From the NCBI RefSeq assembly GCF_002804065.1, contig NZ_CP024955.1, forward strand, positions 2,108,001-2,172,000: DNA of 64,000 nt. The letters run 5' to 3'. A program made the position numbers and the translations under genes. The first letter of the stretch is position 1, and every line of letters starts with the position of its first letter. The DNA comes from Kyrpidia spormannii (GTDB lineage: Bacteria > Bacillota > Bacilli > Kyrpidiales > Kyrpidiaceae). Below, in pieces: positions 1-8,899 of this stretch. Under the pieces are notes generated by a model that worked only from the letters and a program-made list of their open reading frames with translations, was not told where the DNA came from and searched no databases.

Positions 1-130
1 CCCCGGCATCAGGCAAGAGAATCGCGTAGATCTTCCCTTCCACCTCGATCACGTCAATAACCCGAAATGGGTGCTCCCCACCCTCTTCATCCGTCAACAC
101 CACTCTGTCCTCCCGGTCTTCGGAAGCCAT
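1..130 (-). CDS. DUF1292 family protein (YrzB-like), C-terminus cut by window edge
   Basis: The first 43 codons are visible, beginning [17 protein letters not shown], with the rest beyond position 1. A short acidic start followed by a strand-rich stretch (FRVIDVIEVEGKIYAILLPD) is the pattern of the small DUF1292 proteins that follow ruvX in Bacillus. The ATG at 130 has AAGGGGGATCAG just upstream. It overlaps the 3' end of ruvX by 44 nt, so the two are probably translationally linked. The molecular function of the family is unknown. The call rests on both sequence pattern and gene order. Confidence 0.75.
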   Translation of the reverse strand, partial: MASEDREDRVVLTDEEGGEHPFRVIDVIEVEGKIYAILLPDAG

Positions 131-560
131 ATCCTGATCCCCCTTCATCTGGATGAGCGTCCAGATAGCTTTGGAGTAACACCGTCGCCGCCACCTGGTC
201 CACGACTTTCTTGCGCCTGGCCCTTCGCAACCCCGCACCAATTAAAGTCTTCTCTGCCACGACGGTGGTCAGACGCTCGTCCCACAGATCGACGGGAACC
301 CGCACGCGATGGCGGAGTTTTTCCGCGAATTCCTCCGTATAGCGGCCTTGGGCCCCCAGGGAATTATCCATGTTCCGGGGCAATCCCACCACGACCCGCT
401 CGACGCCCCACTCGGCGATCAACCCTTCGATACGAGCCAAGGCAGACTCCTCGTCGTCCACGGCCACAACTTCGAGCCCCTGCGCCACGAGTCCCAAAGG
501 ATCACTCACCGCCACGCCGATGCGCACCCGTCCGACGTCCAGCCCCAGAATCCGGCTCAT
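87..560 (-). CDS. ruvX: Holliday-junction resolvase-like YqgF/RuvX, pre-16S rRNA 5'-end nuclease
   Basis: A 157-residue RNase H-like protein of the YqgF family, implicated in 5' maturation of 16S rRNA. Visible family elements are the N-terminal LGLDVG with Asp8, [13 protein letters not shown] near residue 58, LWDERLTT near 92 and the late [13 protein letters not shown] with another acidic residue. It is somewhat longer than the usual 138-145 residues because of a Gly-rich tail that runs 44 nt into the next gene. Its ATG overlaps the ireB stop codon (ATGA, 557-560), which indicates translational coupling in an alaS-ireB-ruvX-yrzB operon. Confidence 0.9.
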   Translation of the reverse strand: MSRILGLDVGRVRIGVAVSDPLGLVAQGLEVVAVDDEESALARIEGLIAEWGVERVVVGLPRNMDNSLGAQGRYTEEFAEKLRHRVRVPVDLWDERLTTVVAEKTLIGAGLRRARRKKVVDQVAATVLLQSYLDAHPDEGGSGYGFRRPGGQSGVDG

Positions 561-823
561 TCCGGACGATGCACCGCCAGATAGGTCCGCACCAACTCCT
601 CCAACAACTCGTCTCTTTCCAACCGGCGGATGCGGTTTCTGGCGTCGCGGTGACTGGTGATGTAAGCCGGATCTCCGGACAATAGATACCCCACCAACTG
701 ATGAAGAGGATTGTAACCCTTCTCTTTTAAGGCATCATACGCCGTCAACAATGCCTCTCGGACCGCGGAAGATCCGTCTTTCTGCACGTTAAAGTGCATC
801 GTTTCGTCCATGGAGGAATGCAT
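557..823 (-). CDS. IreB family regulatory phosphoprotein (UPF0297)
   Basis: An 88-residue cytoplasmic protein with the typical family core [37 protein letters not shown]. In Enterococcus IreB is a small substrate of the IreK Ser/Thr kinase and affects cephalosporin tolerance; its direct biochemical role is unclear. The start ATG at 823 is preceded by GTAAGGAGGGG at good spacing; two later in-frame Met codons exist but lack a comparable ribosome-binding site. It lies between alaS and ruvX as in Bacillus (yrzL position). Confidence 0.88.
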   Translation of the reverse strand: MHSSMDETMHFNVQKDGSSAVREALLTAYDALKEKGYNPLHQLVGYLLSGDPAYITSHRDARNRIRRLERDELLEELVRTYLAVHRPE

Positions 824-985
824 GCGCTCCCCTCCTTACCCCGTAGTGTGCCATTCTTCGTAACTACTCTATTCGCCTCAAAAGCCGCAGACTCCTTTTG
901 CGGTGATCATTTTTTTCCCTTTTCCGCCATAAAGCCGCTTGCCGCCCCCCGGTTGGGGGCCGGCAGAGCCCCGAGGACTCCCGGG

Positions 986-3616
986 TTATGACACCCCGGC
1001 CCCTCGTTGGCGCATCACCCACCCCGGCACCCGGGAAAGTGCCTCTGCCAATTTCTCCGGATGTCGCCCGCCCGCTTGGGCGAGGTCAGGCTTCCCGCCA
1101 CCGCCGCCCCCGGCCGCAGCGGCCACCTCTTTCACCAACTGTCCGGCGTGGAGACCCTTCGCCACCCAATCCGGGGATACCGCCGCCACGAACATGACCT
1201 TGTCTTCTTGTTTGGACCCGAGCACCACGACTCCGGAGTGGATCGTCTCCCGCAGCACGTCCACCATTCGCCTCATCTGGTCTGGAGTCGCGCCCTCCAC
1301 AACCTCGGCAACAACGGGCACCCCCTGGATGTCAGTCACGCGATCCACCAGCCGCAGAGCCTGGCCGCGGATCCAGCGGTCCCGCCAAGACTCCAGCTCG
1401 CGCTCCGTCTCTTTCATGTCCCCGAGGACTTGCTCTAACTTATCCGGTACATCCGCCGGGGCCACTCGCAGGAGGGACGCGGCCCGATCCAACCCCTTCA
1501 GGCGCGAATCCAGAAATGCGTAGGCGTGGCGACCCGTCACTGCCTCAATCCGCCGCACTCCCGAACCGATCCCCGTTTCCGAAACAATTTTGAAAACCCC
1601 GATCTCACTCGTCCGGCGGACGTGGCACCCTCCGCACAGTTCAATGCTGAAATCCCCCGCTTTGACCACCCGGACCCGCTCACCGTATTTTTCTCCAAAC
1701 AGTGCCATGGCTCCCATGGCTTTGGCTTCATCCAGGGGCATCTCCCGAATGTCCACGGGTTCATTGCGCCAGATCTCCTCATTCACGACCCGTTCCACCG
1801 CCTCCAGCTCTTCCGGCGCCAAAGGGCCATAATGAGAGAAGTCAAAACGCAGCCGGCTGTCCGCCACCAGGGATCCCGCCTGGGCCACGTGCTCCCCGAG
1901 CACCTCCCGCAGGGCTTTGTGCAACAGATGGGTAGCGGTGTGGTTCTTGATGATATCCTCCCGGTAGCGGCGATCCACCCGAGCCCGCACCACTTCCCCG
2001 GCCGTCACCGTGCCCCTCACCACCCGGCACCGGTGCACGTGCTGCCCCCGGGGGGCCTTTTGCACATCTTCCACCTCCAGCCGGGCAGTGGCGGTTTCGA
2101 TGGTGCCCCGATCAGCCACCTGGCCACCGCTCTCGGCGTAAAAGGGCGTCTCATTCAACACGATCAAACACTGGTCGCCCTCGGATACCCGCTCCACCAC
2201 CCGGTCATCCACCACCAGCACCTCGACCCGGGTTTGGGTCTCCAATACGTCGTAGCCGACAAAGCGACTCGGGGCCTCAAGATCCACCAACACCCCTCGC
2301 TTGGACTGCATGCTCTCCACGTCCTGCCGAGCCGCCCGGGCCCGCTCTCTCTGAGCCTCCAAAGCCTGGGCGAACCCCTCTTCATCCACGTCGATCCCTT
2401 GCTCGCTAGCAATCTCCTTGGTGAGATCGATGGGGAAGCCGAAAGTGTCATAAAGCCGGAAAGCGTCTTCCCCGGCTAGGGTCGTCCGACCCGCCGACCG
2501 CAGCTTTTCGATATAGTCTTCCAGCACCTGCTCGCCTTCGGCCAGAGTTTCCAGAAACCGCTCCTCTTCCGCTTTGACCGCCCGTACGATAAAATCCCCT
2601 TTTTCTACGATCTCGGGATACGCTTCCCCCATAACCTCCCCGACCACCGGCACCAACCGGTACAAGAATGGACGGTCGAACCCCAGGTTCCGCCCGTATC
2701 GCACCGCCCGCCTCAAGAGCCGGCGGATAACATAGCTCCGCCCTTCGTTGCCGGGCAGAACCCCGTCCCCCACAGCGAAGACCGCCGTCCGAATGTGGTC
2801 GGCGATCACTTTGAGGGCGACATCCCACTGGGTTTTTCGGCCGTACTGGACTCCAGCCGCCTCGGCAGCCGCTTCGATGATGGGGCGGAACAGATCGGTG
2901 TCAAAGTTGCTGTCCACATCCTGCATGACGGACGCCATTCGCTCCAGGCCCATTCCCGTGTCGATGTTCTTCTTTGGAAGCGGCGTATACGTGCCGTCGG
3001 GATTGTGATTGAACTGCGTAAACACCAGGTTCCAAATCTCCAGGAAACGGTCGCACTCACACCCGACGTTGCAATCCGGCCGCCCACAGCCCCGATCTTC
3101 TCCCCGATCGTAGAAAATCTCGGAGCATGGCCCGCTGGGGCCCTCCCCGATTTCCCAGAAGTTGTCCTCCATCCGGAAAATCCGGTGGGCGGGCACCCCA
3201 ATCCGCCGGTGCCACAGCTCGTAAGCCTCGTCATCTTCGGGATGAATCGTCACCGACAGGCGCTCGGGATCCAGGCCCATGTGCTCGGTGAGGAACTCCC
3301 AGGCCCAGTCGATGGCCTCTTTCTTAAAATAGTCCCCGATGGAGAAGTTCCCCAACATCTCGAAAAAGGTCTGATGCCGGGCCGTCTTCCCCACATTCTC
3401 AATGTCGTTGGTTCGAATGCACTTCTGAGAACTGGCGATGCGCGGATTCGGCGGCACTTTGCGCCCGTCGAAAAAAGGCTTCAACGGCGCCATACCTGCG
3501 TTGATCCACAACAGCGACGGATCGTCCACCGGGACGAGACTGGCGCTGGGATAGACGTCATGATCTTTAGATGCGAAGAACTCCAGGAATTTCTTTCGAA
3601 TCTCTGCGCCCTTCAC
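986..3616 (-). CDS. alaS: alanyl-tRNA synthetase
   Basis: Charges tRNA-Ala and clears Ser/Gly mischarging. About 876 residues, the normal full bacterial length. Order: class II aminoacylation domain, editing domain with HTATHLLHKAL plus CGGCHVRRTSEIG, which together give the zinc/editing HxxxH and CxxxH ligands, and a C-terminal DHHA1 domain with a Gly-rich run (AAAGGGGGGKPDLAQ). The open frame continues 19 codons upstream into the T-box terminator. The GTG at 3616 preceded by GGGAGGTTGAAGGC is the supported start and begins VKGAEIRKKFLEFF, the expected AlaRS N-terminus. Expression is controlled by the T-box immediately upstream. Confidence 0.95.
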   Translation of the reverse strand: MKGAEIRKKFLEFFASKDHDVYPSASLVPVDDPSLLWINAGMAPLKPFFDGRKVPPNPRIASSQKCIRTNDIENVGKTARHQTFFEMLGNFSIGDYFKKEAIDWAWEFLTEHMGLDPERLSVTIHPEDDEAYELWHRRIGVPAHRIFRMEDNFWEIGEGPSGPCSEIFYDRGEDRGCGRPDCNVGCECDRFLEIWNLVFTQFNHNPDGTYTPLPKKNIDTGMGLERMASVMQDVDSNFDTDLFRPIIEAAAEAAGVQYGRKTQWDVALKVIADHIRTAVFAVGDGVLPGNEGRSYVIRRLLRRAVRYGRNLGFDRPFLYRLVPVVGEVMGEAYPEIVEKGDFIVRAVKAEEERFLETLAEGEQVLEDYIEKLRSAGRTTLAGEDAFRLYDTFGFPIDLTKEIASEQGIDVDEEGFAQALEAQRERARAARQDVESMQSKRGVLVDLEAPSRFVGYDVLETQTRVEVLVVDDRVVERVSEGDQCLIVLNETPFYAESGGQVADRGTIETATARLEVEDVQKAPRGQHVHRCRVVRGTVTAGEVVRARVDRRYREDIIKNHTATHLLHKALREVLGEHVAQAGSLVADSRLRFDFSHYGPLAPEELEAVERVVNEEIWRNEPVDIREMPLDEAKAMGAMALFGEKYGERVRVVKAGDFSIELCGGCHVRRTSEIGVFKIVSETGIGSGVRRIEAVTGRHAYAFLDSRLKGLDRAASLLRVAPADVPDKLEQVLGDMKETERELESWRDRWIRGQALRLVDRVTDIQGVPVVAEVVEGATPDQMRRMVDVLRETIHSGVVVLGSKQEDKVMFVAAVSPDWVAKGLHAGQLVKEVAAAAGGGGGGKPDLAQAGGRHPEKLAEALSRVPGWVMRQRGAGVS

Positions 3617-3629
3617 GCCTTCAACCTCC

Positions 3630-3866
3630 CATAAAAAAACCCCCGCCCCTCCAGGGACGAGAGTTTGACTCACGCGGTACCACCCTGATTACCCCCGGCA
3701 GGGCCGGGAGTCCCTCACTCGCGAGATAACGGTCGCCCGCCGGCAGGGTTCCTTCGGAGCGGCCTTCGGACGCCCGCCGTCGAGAACCCTTCCAGCCTCG
3801 GGGCCCTCTCTCTGGGACGCGGAATCGCCCTACTCTTCTCCATCCCTGCATGGTCCGGTTACAGTT
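3630..3866 (-). promoter_or_regulatory. T-box riboswitch leader of alaS
   Basis: The minus strand carries the T-box sequence AGGGTGGTACCGCG (3675-3688), the segment that pairs with the uncharged tRNA acceptor end. It is followed by a terminator hairpin with arms CGTCCC and GGGGCG and a T7 run (about 3632-3659). Further upstream AGAGAGAGGG and GCTGGAAGG resemble Stem I landmarks. Uncharged tRNA-Ala should favour the antiterminator and raise alaS transcription. The specifier codon could not be fixed by eye; GCC/GCT triplets lie near 3758-3764. Confidence 0.93.
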
Positions 3867-3872
3867 ATAGCC

Positions 3873-3902
3873 ATTATACTCACAGATAAAAAGGACTGTC
3901 AA
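3873..3902 (-). promoter_or_regulatory. sigma-A promoter for alaS T-box transcript
   Basis: Minus strand reads TTGACA, 18 nt, TATAAT: perfect hexamers. The -35 box overlaps the stop codon of the upstream permease gene, so alaS has its own promoter even though it lies close behind that gene. Predicted transcription start is near 3866. Confidence 0.85.
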
Positions 3903-4966
3903 ACGGGCCCTTTGCGAAAAGATGACCAATGCTGCCCAATCACCCGAAGCACCGCTAAAACCGGGACGGCGAACACCATCCCCGCAATACCGGCCAATTG
4001 TCCTCCCAGAAGCAATGCAAAAATAATCGCCAAGGGGTGGATGTCTAAAGAGCGCCCCACCACCGTCGGGGAAATAAGATTGCTCTCGATCTGCTGCACG
4101 ATCAGGTTGACCAGGAGCACCTTCAGAGCCATGGCCGGCGAAATGGTCAAGCCGATCAGAGCGGCCGGGGCAAGGCCGATAAAGGGCCCGACGTACGGGA
4201 TGATGTTCGCCACGGCCACAATCGAGGCCATAAGTAGAGAAAAGGGGAGGCCGATGATCAAATAACCCGCATAGGTCAGTACGCCCACCAGAGCCATCAC
4301 CAAAAGCTGCCCGCGCACGTACCGACCCAGAGCATCGTCGATTTCTTGCAACAGCTTTTTCCAGGAATCCCGTTGTTCCCGGGGAGCTAGACTGAGCACC
4401 ACGCGCTCGACCATTTTAAGATCTTTAAGAAGATAAAACACCAGGAAGGGCACGACAAAGGCGCTGAGCAACTGGCCCACCGTGGCCCCCAAGGAGGCGA
4501 CCACCTGGCCGAGAAACCGTCCCGTCCATCGCTCCAGCTGGTTCAGGTGATTTTCCACCGCCTGCTGGATGCCGTCAGGTAAATATCGGGTCTGCCGGGC
4601 CAGCTCATTCAGCCATTGATCGATGCGGTTGACCGTTTCCGGCAGGTTGGCGGCCAAAGCTTTGACCTGCTCCACCAAGGCAGGGATGCCCTGCACTGCC
4701 GCCACTGCACTGATTAGCAAAAAGATGGCATAAATGATGAGTATACTGATACCCCGGGGAACCCTGCGTTTCACCAGGGCCTCGACAACGGGGTTCAAAA
4801 GATAGGAAATGATCAAGGCCACCACAAAAGGAGTCGCCACCGATCCGATCAAACCCAAAGCCCAATCCCAGACCGGACGCAGCTGGATCACCATATATAC
4901 GCAAGCCAGAACGACCAAAATCAAGGTGGCGGTTTGGAGGAGCTCTCGCTGGGTCCACTTGCCCAC
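3899..4966 (-). CDS. AI-2E family transporter (YrrI-like integral membrane permease)
   Basis: A 355-residue polytopic membrane protein with the standard family layout: two N-terminal helices (LLQTATLILVVLACVYMVI and a second near residue 45), a third, a long soluble amphipathic region (about 100-160), then a C-terminal bundle ending in an IFALLLGGQLAGIAGMVFAVPVLAVL-like pair of helices. The family includes E. coli TqsA and various ion exporters, so the substrate cannot be assigned. Start GTG at 4966 follows GGGAGGGTGAGGCC. The position directly upstream of alaS matches B. subtilis yrrI. Confidence 0.85.
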   Translation of the reverse strand: MGKWTQRELLQTATLILVVLACVYMVIQLRPVWDWALGLIGSVATPFVVALIISYLLNPVVEALVKRRVPRGISILIIYAIFLLISAVAAVQGIPALVEQVKALAANLPETVNRIDQWLNELARQTRYLPDGIQQAVENHLNQLERWTGRFLGQVVASLGATVGQLLSAFVVPFLVFYLLKDLKMVERVVLSLAPREQRDSWKKLLQEIDDALGRYVRGQLLVMALVGVLTYAGYLIIGLPFSLLMASIVAVANIIPYVGPFIGLAPAALIGLTISPAMALKVLLVNLIVQQIESNLISPTVVGRSLDIHPLAIIFALLLGGQLAGIAGMVFAVPVLAVLRVIGQHWSSFRKGPV

Positions 4967-5038
4967 GGCCTCACCCTCCCCTGCTCCCCAAGCAAAACCA
5001 TCAGTCAGGCCGGATACCTACCCCATCCGCACCACCAT

Positions 5039-5068
5039 ATTATGCGTCGCCCGGATCACCCATGTCCA
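5039..5068 (-). promoter_or_regulatory. candidate promoter for the AI-2E family gene
   Basis: Minus strand TGGACA, 18 nt, CATAAT in the roughly 200-nt gap between the prenyltransferase stop and the permease start. Each hexamer differs from consensus by one base. No convincing gene was seen in the rest of this gap. Confidence 0.45.
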
Positions 5069-5164
5069 CCCCGATCTCGGGACTGGCACCCGCCGCCCGG
5101 GTCACCGCCGAGATCAGCAGCCCCTGCCTAACGCCCAGCGCCGCCCATCGATCCCAAGGGGCTA

Positions 5165-6037
5165 TCACCGCAAAACATGCCACAGTACGTCCCCCGCCGT
5201 AAAAACAAAGGCTACCATGGCCACATAACTGTTGACGGTGAAAAAGGCTTTTTCGATGTGAGTCATATCCTCGGGGGATACCAGCCGATGCTCGTAAATC
5301 AGAAGCAGGGCCACCATGGCGATTCCCACGGCGTAGAGCCACCCAAGGGGCACCCAGATCAGAAGGCTCAAAAACAAAGCCACCGATACAACGTCTAAAC
5401 CCCGGGAAATCCACAAACCCCTCCGGATACCGAACCGGACTGGCACCGAGTGTAGGCCATTGTCCCGATCGAAATCCACATCCTGGCAGGCGTAGATGAT
5501 GTCAAAGGCGGCAATCCACGTCGCCACCGCCGCCGCCAGCACCACCGCGGGCAGATCGAACTGTCCAGAGACCGCGAGCCACCCGCCAAGGGGTGCCAGA
5601 CCATCTGCAATGCCGAGAACGAAGTGGCTCATCCAGGTGAATCGCTTGGTGTACGAGTACACTACGAGAATCACCACGGCCACCGGCAACAGTTCCACGC
5701 ACAGAGGGTTCAATTTCCATGCGGCCACGCCGAGCACCGCCAGGGAAACGATGATAAACACCCAAACTTCCAGCGTCGACAGGAGTCCCCGGGGCAACTC
5801 CCGCTGGGCTGTGCGCGGATTTCGAGCGTCGATGGCCCGGTCGATCACCCGATTCAACCCCATGGCCGCGCTCCGGGCTCCGACCATCGCCACCGTAACC
5901 CAAAACACTTGCCCCCAGGTGGGGAGGCCTCGGGTGTGGTCATATGCAGCCAGGATCATTCCCAGGTAAGCGTAGGGGAGAGCGAATATCGTATGTTCGA
6001 ATTTCACCAGTCGCAAAAATAAGACGAGCTTCTTCAC
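5165..6037 (-). CDS. UbiA family prenyltransferase, possibly MqnP-type
   Basis: A 290-residue integral membrane aromatic prenyltransferase. The two Asp-rich Mg-prenyl-diphosphate motifs are clear: NRVIDRAIDARNPRT near residue 60 and DVDFDRDNGLHSVPVRFG near 185. The FEHTIFALPYAYLGM start and GLHSVPVRFG are typical of the ubiA/mqnP branch rather than MenA, so it probably prenylates a polycyclic aromatic acid in menaquinone synthesis by the futalosine route; that assignment is inference and no mqn partner is in view. GTG start at 6037 follows GGAGGGGG. The gene stands alone between a 46-nt upstream gap and a roughly 200-nt downstream gap. Confidence 0.8.
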   Translation of the reverse strand: MKKLVLFLRLVKFEHTIFALPYAYLGMILAAYDHTRGLPTWGQVFWVTVAMVGARSAAMGLNRVIDRAIDARNPRTAQRELPRGLLSTLEVWVFIIVSLAVLGVAAWKLNPLCVELLPVAVVILVVYSYTKRFTWMSHFVLGIADGLAPLGGWLAVSGQFDLPAVVLAAAVATWIAAFDIIYACQDVDFDRDNGLHSVPVRFGIRRGLWISRGLDVVSVALFLSLLIWVPLGWLYAVGIAMVALLLIYEHRLVSPEDMTHIEKAFFTVNSYVAMVAFVFTAGDVLWHVLR

Positions 6038-6082
6038 GTTCCACGCCCCCTCCCCTTTATTTACCGGGAGGTGGGGGAAAAG

Positions 6083-6265
6083 TCAACCGGCGGTTTCCAC
6101 CCGTCCAACTTCTAATAGGCTGCCGTCTTCGGCCACTTCAAACATCTGCACTTCCGTGTCCGTCACCACCATCTCCGTGCAGCAACTCCAACAGTAGTAC
6201 TGATGGGTGCCGATTCGCCCCACATCCCGACATTGGCAGCGCGGACACTGGGTCATCGGATCCAC
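6083..6265 (-). CDS. small zinc-ribbon protein of unknown function
   Basis: A 60-residue protein with CPRCQCRDVGRIGTHQYYCWSCCTEM, i.e. CxxC...CxxC knuckles with an extra Cys in each half, followed by an acidic strand-rich tail (VTDTEVQMFEVAEDGSLLEVGRVE). Such proteins usually bind one zinc; the role is unknown. GTG at 6265 follows GGGGGGATGAG at good spacing; an in-frame ATG at 6256 is the alternative. It sits 46 nt upstream of the prenyltransferase and may be co-transcribed with it. Confidence 0.72.
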   Translation of the reverse strand: MDPMTQCPRCQCRDVGRIGTHQYYCWSCCTEMVVTDTEVQMFEVAEDGSLLEVGRVETAG

Positions 6266-6440
6266 AACTCATCCCCCCTTCGGCAGTCTCATCATTGGTA
6301 TCATGACCTTTTCATGGAAAATTTATACTAAATGCGCCCATGGGCAAAAGGGAGAAATGACAGGAAATGCTCCGAAGGGGGGCTTGTGCACCAAGGATGG
6401 GGCCGCTACAATGCGAGGCAAAGGAACGGAGGGAATGACC

Positions 6441-7070
6441 GTGCACAAAGGCACGCTCCGGCCCTGGGCGGTCTTGCTCGCAGGGGGCCGCAGTTCTCGA
6501 ATGGGGGTAGACAAGGCGCTCTTGCCGGTTGGCAATCGGCCCCTGATCGTACACCTGACCGAGCAAGTCCGGGCCCTTGGCTGGCCTTGTGTCATCGTTC
6601 TCCCGCCCGCCGGTCCTCCCGCCCGGATCGGGCGTTATCAATCCTTGGTTCCCTGGGCGTCCTTTGTTTTTGATGCCGAAGCCTGGCGGGGACCCGTGAT
6701 GGGGATCGCTTCCGGGGCTGCCGCCGTGCGTTCCGAATGGATGGCGCTACTAAGTTGCGACATCCCCAATCTGGATACGGCGCTTTTGGCGGAAATGATG
6801 GAGATCGCCGCCACCCCTTCGCCGGACGCCCCCTTGGCCGGGATATATGTGGCTGGCGAGCCCTTTCACGGACTCTACCGGCGGGAATCGGCGTTGCGGG
6901 CGGCCAGGAAAGTTCTAACAAAGGCTGGGCCCCGGGCCTCCGCCAGAGGATGGCTCGACGCCCTGGGGCCCGCCCAGGTTCTTCCGGCAACACGAAGAAG
7001 CTGGGTGAATCTCAACACCCCAAGAGATTACGAGGAGTATATGCGGCGCAGTGGTGCACAAAACCCGTAG
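6441..7070 (+). CDS. mobA: molybdenum cofactor guanylyltransferase
   Basis: Transfers GMP to molybdopterin to make the MGD form used by formate dehydrogenases. About 209 residues. The N-terminal nucleotidyltransferase signature LLAGGRSSRMGVDKALLPVG and the later LLSCDIPNLD (metal-binding Asp) are present. The open frame extends upstream, but the GTG at 6441 lies 8 nt after GGAGG, whereas the ATG at 6435 is too close to it. It is convergent with moeA and 22 nt from its end, placing it in the formate/molybdenum block. Confidence 0.88.
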   Translation: MHKGTLRPWAVLLAGGRSSRMGVDKALLPVGNRPLIVHLTEQVRALGWPCVIVLPPAGPPARIGRYQSLVPWASFVFDAEAWRGPVMGIASGAAAVRSEWMALLSCDIPNLDTALLAEMMEIAATPSPDAPLAGIYVAGEPFHGLYRRESALRAARKVLTKAGPRASARGWLDALGPAQVLPATRRSWVNLNTPRDYEEYMRRSGAQNP

Positions 7071-7091
7071 TGGAAGCCATGGGTCTCGCCA

Positions 7092-8348
7092 TCAGGGTAC
7101 CAGGGGATTTAGCCACCAGACTGTGACCCGATCCCCTACGGCAGGATCGGCGAAAGGCGGAACTTCCACCACGGCGTTCGCACCCACAAAACTGGAGAGG
7201 GCGGAAGACGATTGTTCCCGGTCAGCATCCGCCACCACTCGGCCGTCTTCGATCCACGCCCGGGCCCTCCAAAATCGAACGGAAGGCCCGGGTTCACCGC
7301 CGGGTCGGCCCCGGAGTTCCGCCTCAGTTTTCGACAAATCCCACCCCGTATAGCCGCGCATGAGGCGCAGAGACGGGAGCAGGAACAGGTGGCCGGTGAC
7401 AAAGGCAGAAGCCGGGTTGCCGGGGAGGGCAAACCACATTTTGTTGCCCTTCACCGCAACCGTCACAGGTTTTCCGGGACGGATCCGAACCCTTTGGAAT
7501 AAAATGTCCATCCCGAGTTCTTCCATGGCCCCGGGCACCACATCGTAATCCCCCACAGACACCGCTCCGGTCGTCACCACCACATCGGCCCACTCCAAGA
7601 CCCCCGCCACCGCCTCGATCACTTTGTCCGGGAGATCCGGCAGGCGTCCCAGATCCCGGGCATCCGCCCCGGCCAACCGCGTCATTGCCAGGAGCATCGG
7701 GCCATTGCTGTTGCGGATTTTCCCCGGGGTGAGAGGCCCGGGGCCGCTCACCAACTCGTCCCCGGTGGAAAACAGCGCCACCCGAGGCGCACGGCACACC
7801 TCCACCTCTTCGACCCCGGCCGTGGCAAGCACCGCCGCCTCCGCCGGACCGATCCGGCGACCGGCTTCCACCGGCGCAGATCCCCGGGATAAATCTTCCC
7901 CCCGGCGCTGGATCGATTCTCCGACGGGAACCGGGGCGATCACCTCGATGCGTTCTCCTACTAAACCCCTGGAGCCTTCGGGAAAACGGACATCCTCAAT
8001 GGGAATGACCGCATCCGCCCCGGGTGCCACCGGCGCCCCGGTCATGGTTCGCACTGCCTGACCCGGCCCCAAGCTTCGGGAGGGCCAGCCCCCCGCCGCC
8101 ACCTCATCCACCACCGACAGTACGGCGGGTTCGTTCGCCTTCGCCTGGGAACAGTCCACCGACCGGACGGCAAACCCATCGATCACCGATCGGTCAAAGG
8201 GGGGCACGTCCTCGGGCAACTCCACTGACCGGGCAAGAACCTCACCGGCGGATTGTCCCAGGGGGATTCGCACCCGGTCCAAGGGTGTCACGCGTTCGAA
8301 ACACAGGCGTCTCGCGTCGGCAAAATCGATGGGTTCTAATTTCGGCAT
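7092..8348 (-). CDS. moeA: molybdopterin molybdenumtransferase
   Basis: Inserts molybdate into adenylylated molybdopterin. About 418 residues with domains in MoeA order: FADARRLCFERV start, PPFDRSVIDGFAVRS (family PxxDxSAMDGYA), TMTGAPVAPGADAVIPIED, the MogA-like domain VALFSTGDEL and TTGAVSVGDYDVVP, LPGNPASAFVTG, and a C-terminal beta domain. ATG at 8348 follows GGAAAGGAGATCTCATC; the frame continues further upstream without support. It is the last gene of the fdhF-DUF1641-moeA run, 50 nt behind DUF1641, consistent with co-supply of cofactor to the dehydrogenase. Confidence 0.92.
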   Translation of the reverse strand: MPKLEPIDFADARRLCFERVTPLDRVRIPLGQSAGEVLARSVELPEDVPPFDRSVIDGFAVRSVDCSQAKANEPAVLSVVDEVAAGGWPSRSLGPGQAVRTMTGAPVAPGADAVIPIEDVRFPEGSRGLVGERIEVIAPVPVGESIQRRGEDLSRGSAPVEAGRRIGPAEAAVLATAGVEEVEVCRAPRVALFSTGDELVSGPGPLTPGKIRNSNGPMLLAMTRLAGADARDLGRLPDLPDKVIEAVAGVLEWADVVVTTGAVSVGDYDVVPGAMEELGMDILFQRVRIRPGKPVTVAVKGNKMWFALPGNPASAFVTGHLFLLPSLRLMRGYTGWDLSKTEAELRGRPGGEPGPSVRFWRARAWIEDGRVVADADREQSSSALSSFVGANAVVEVPPFADPAVGDRVTVWWLNPLVP

Positions 8349-8398
8349 GATGAGATCTCCTTTCCGGTTCGATGAGACATCTGACTTGACGGGGCCGC

Positions 8399-8899
8399 CT
8401 ATGGGCGGGGAGCCGTCCCGGTCTCCGCCCCCCGGGCTGCGGCACCGATGACCTTCGCCGCCCGAAGAAGGATCAGCAGACCGGCCGCCACATCCGGATC
8501 CCGAATCGCCCGGAACAGATCCATCATCCCCGGCGGCCGGTGCTCCCATTCCCGGGCCCCGGCGGGCTGACGCAACCCCTCTGCAACGATCTTGGCCGTT
8601 TCCGCCGCTCCTTGCAAGTCCACCGACGCCAATACCTCTCCTAAAGCCACCGCATTTTTTAACAACCGCTTTCCGCCTTGGGTGTTCACCTGATGGACCA
8701 GGATCTCCAGGACCTCTTCCCCAGATGCCGCCACATCCCGCAAAGTGCGCAGGATCCCTTTTTCACGCAACACGGCCAGTAGCTCCAAGGTCTCCTCCAA
8801 CGCCGGCGCGTATTTGGCCGCCATCTCCTGCCATCCCGGAGCGGCCGGTTGCTCCCCGCCCCCGACAGACCGTTTCACCATGCGGATCGGCTCAGCCAC
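8399..8899 (-). CDS. DUF1641 protein, formate dehydrogenase-associated (YrhD/YjgD-like)
   Basis: About 166 residues, mostly helical (ALEETLELLAVLREKGILRTLRD, ILVHQVNTQGGKRLLKNAVALGEVL, LFRAIRDPDVAAGLLILLRAAKVIG). DUF1641 proteins follow fdhF-like genes in many Bacillus and may be accessory subunits; the function is unproven. GTG at 8899 follows GGGGGAGGGCGGAC and overlaps the fdhF stop by 8 nt, indicating coupling. The open frame continues 29 codons upstream inside fdhF, which is judged spurious. Confidence 0.82.
   Translation of the reverse strand: MAEPIRMVKRSVGGGEQPAAPGWQEMAAKYAPALEETLELLAVLREKGILRTLRDVAASGEEVLEILVHQVNTQGGKRLLKNAVALGEVLASVDLQGAAETAKIVAEGLRQPAGAREWEHRPPGMMDLFRAIRDPDVAAGLLILLRAAKVIGAAARGAETGTAPRP

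Noticed and set aside
3617-3673. AlaRS N-terminal extension of 19 residues
   Set aside because: It would be translated from the T-box terminator stem; the GTG at 3616 has the ribosome-binding site and matches the normal N-terminus.
5040-5414. 124-codon minus-strand frame overlapping the prenyltransferase end
   Set aside because: Mostly a shadow of the prenyltransferase in another frame; no ribosome-binding site and no recognisable family, and a better explanation of the gap is a promoter.
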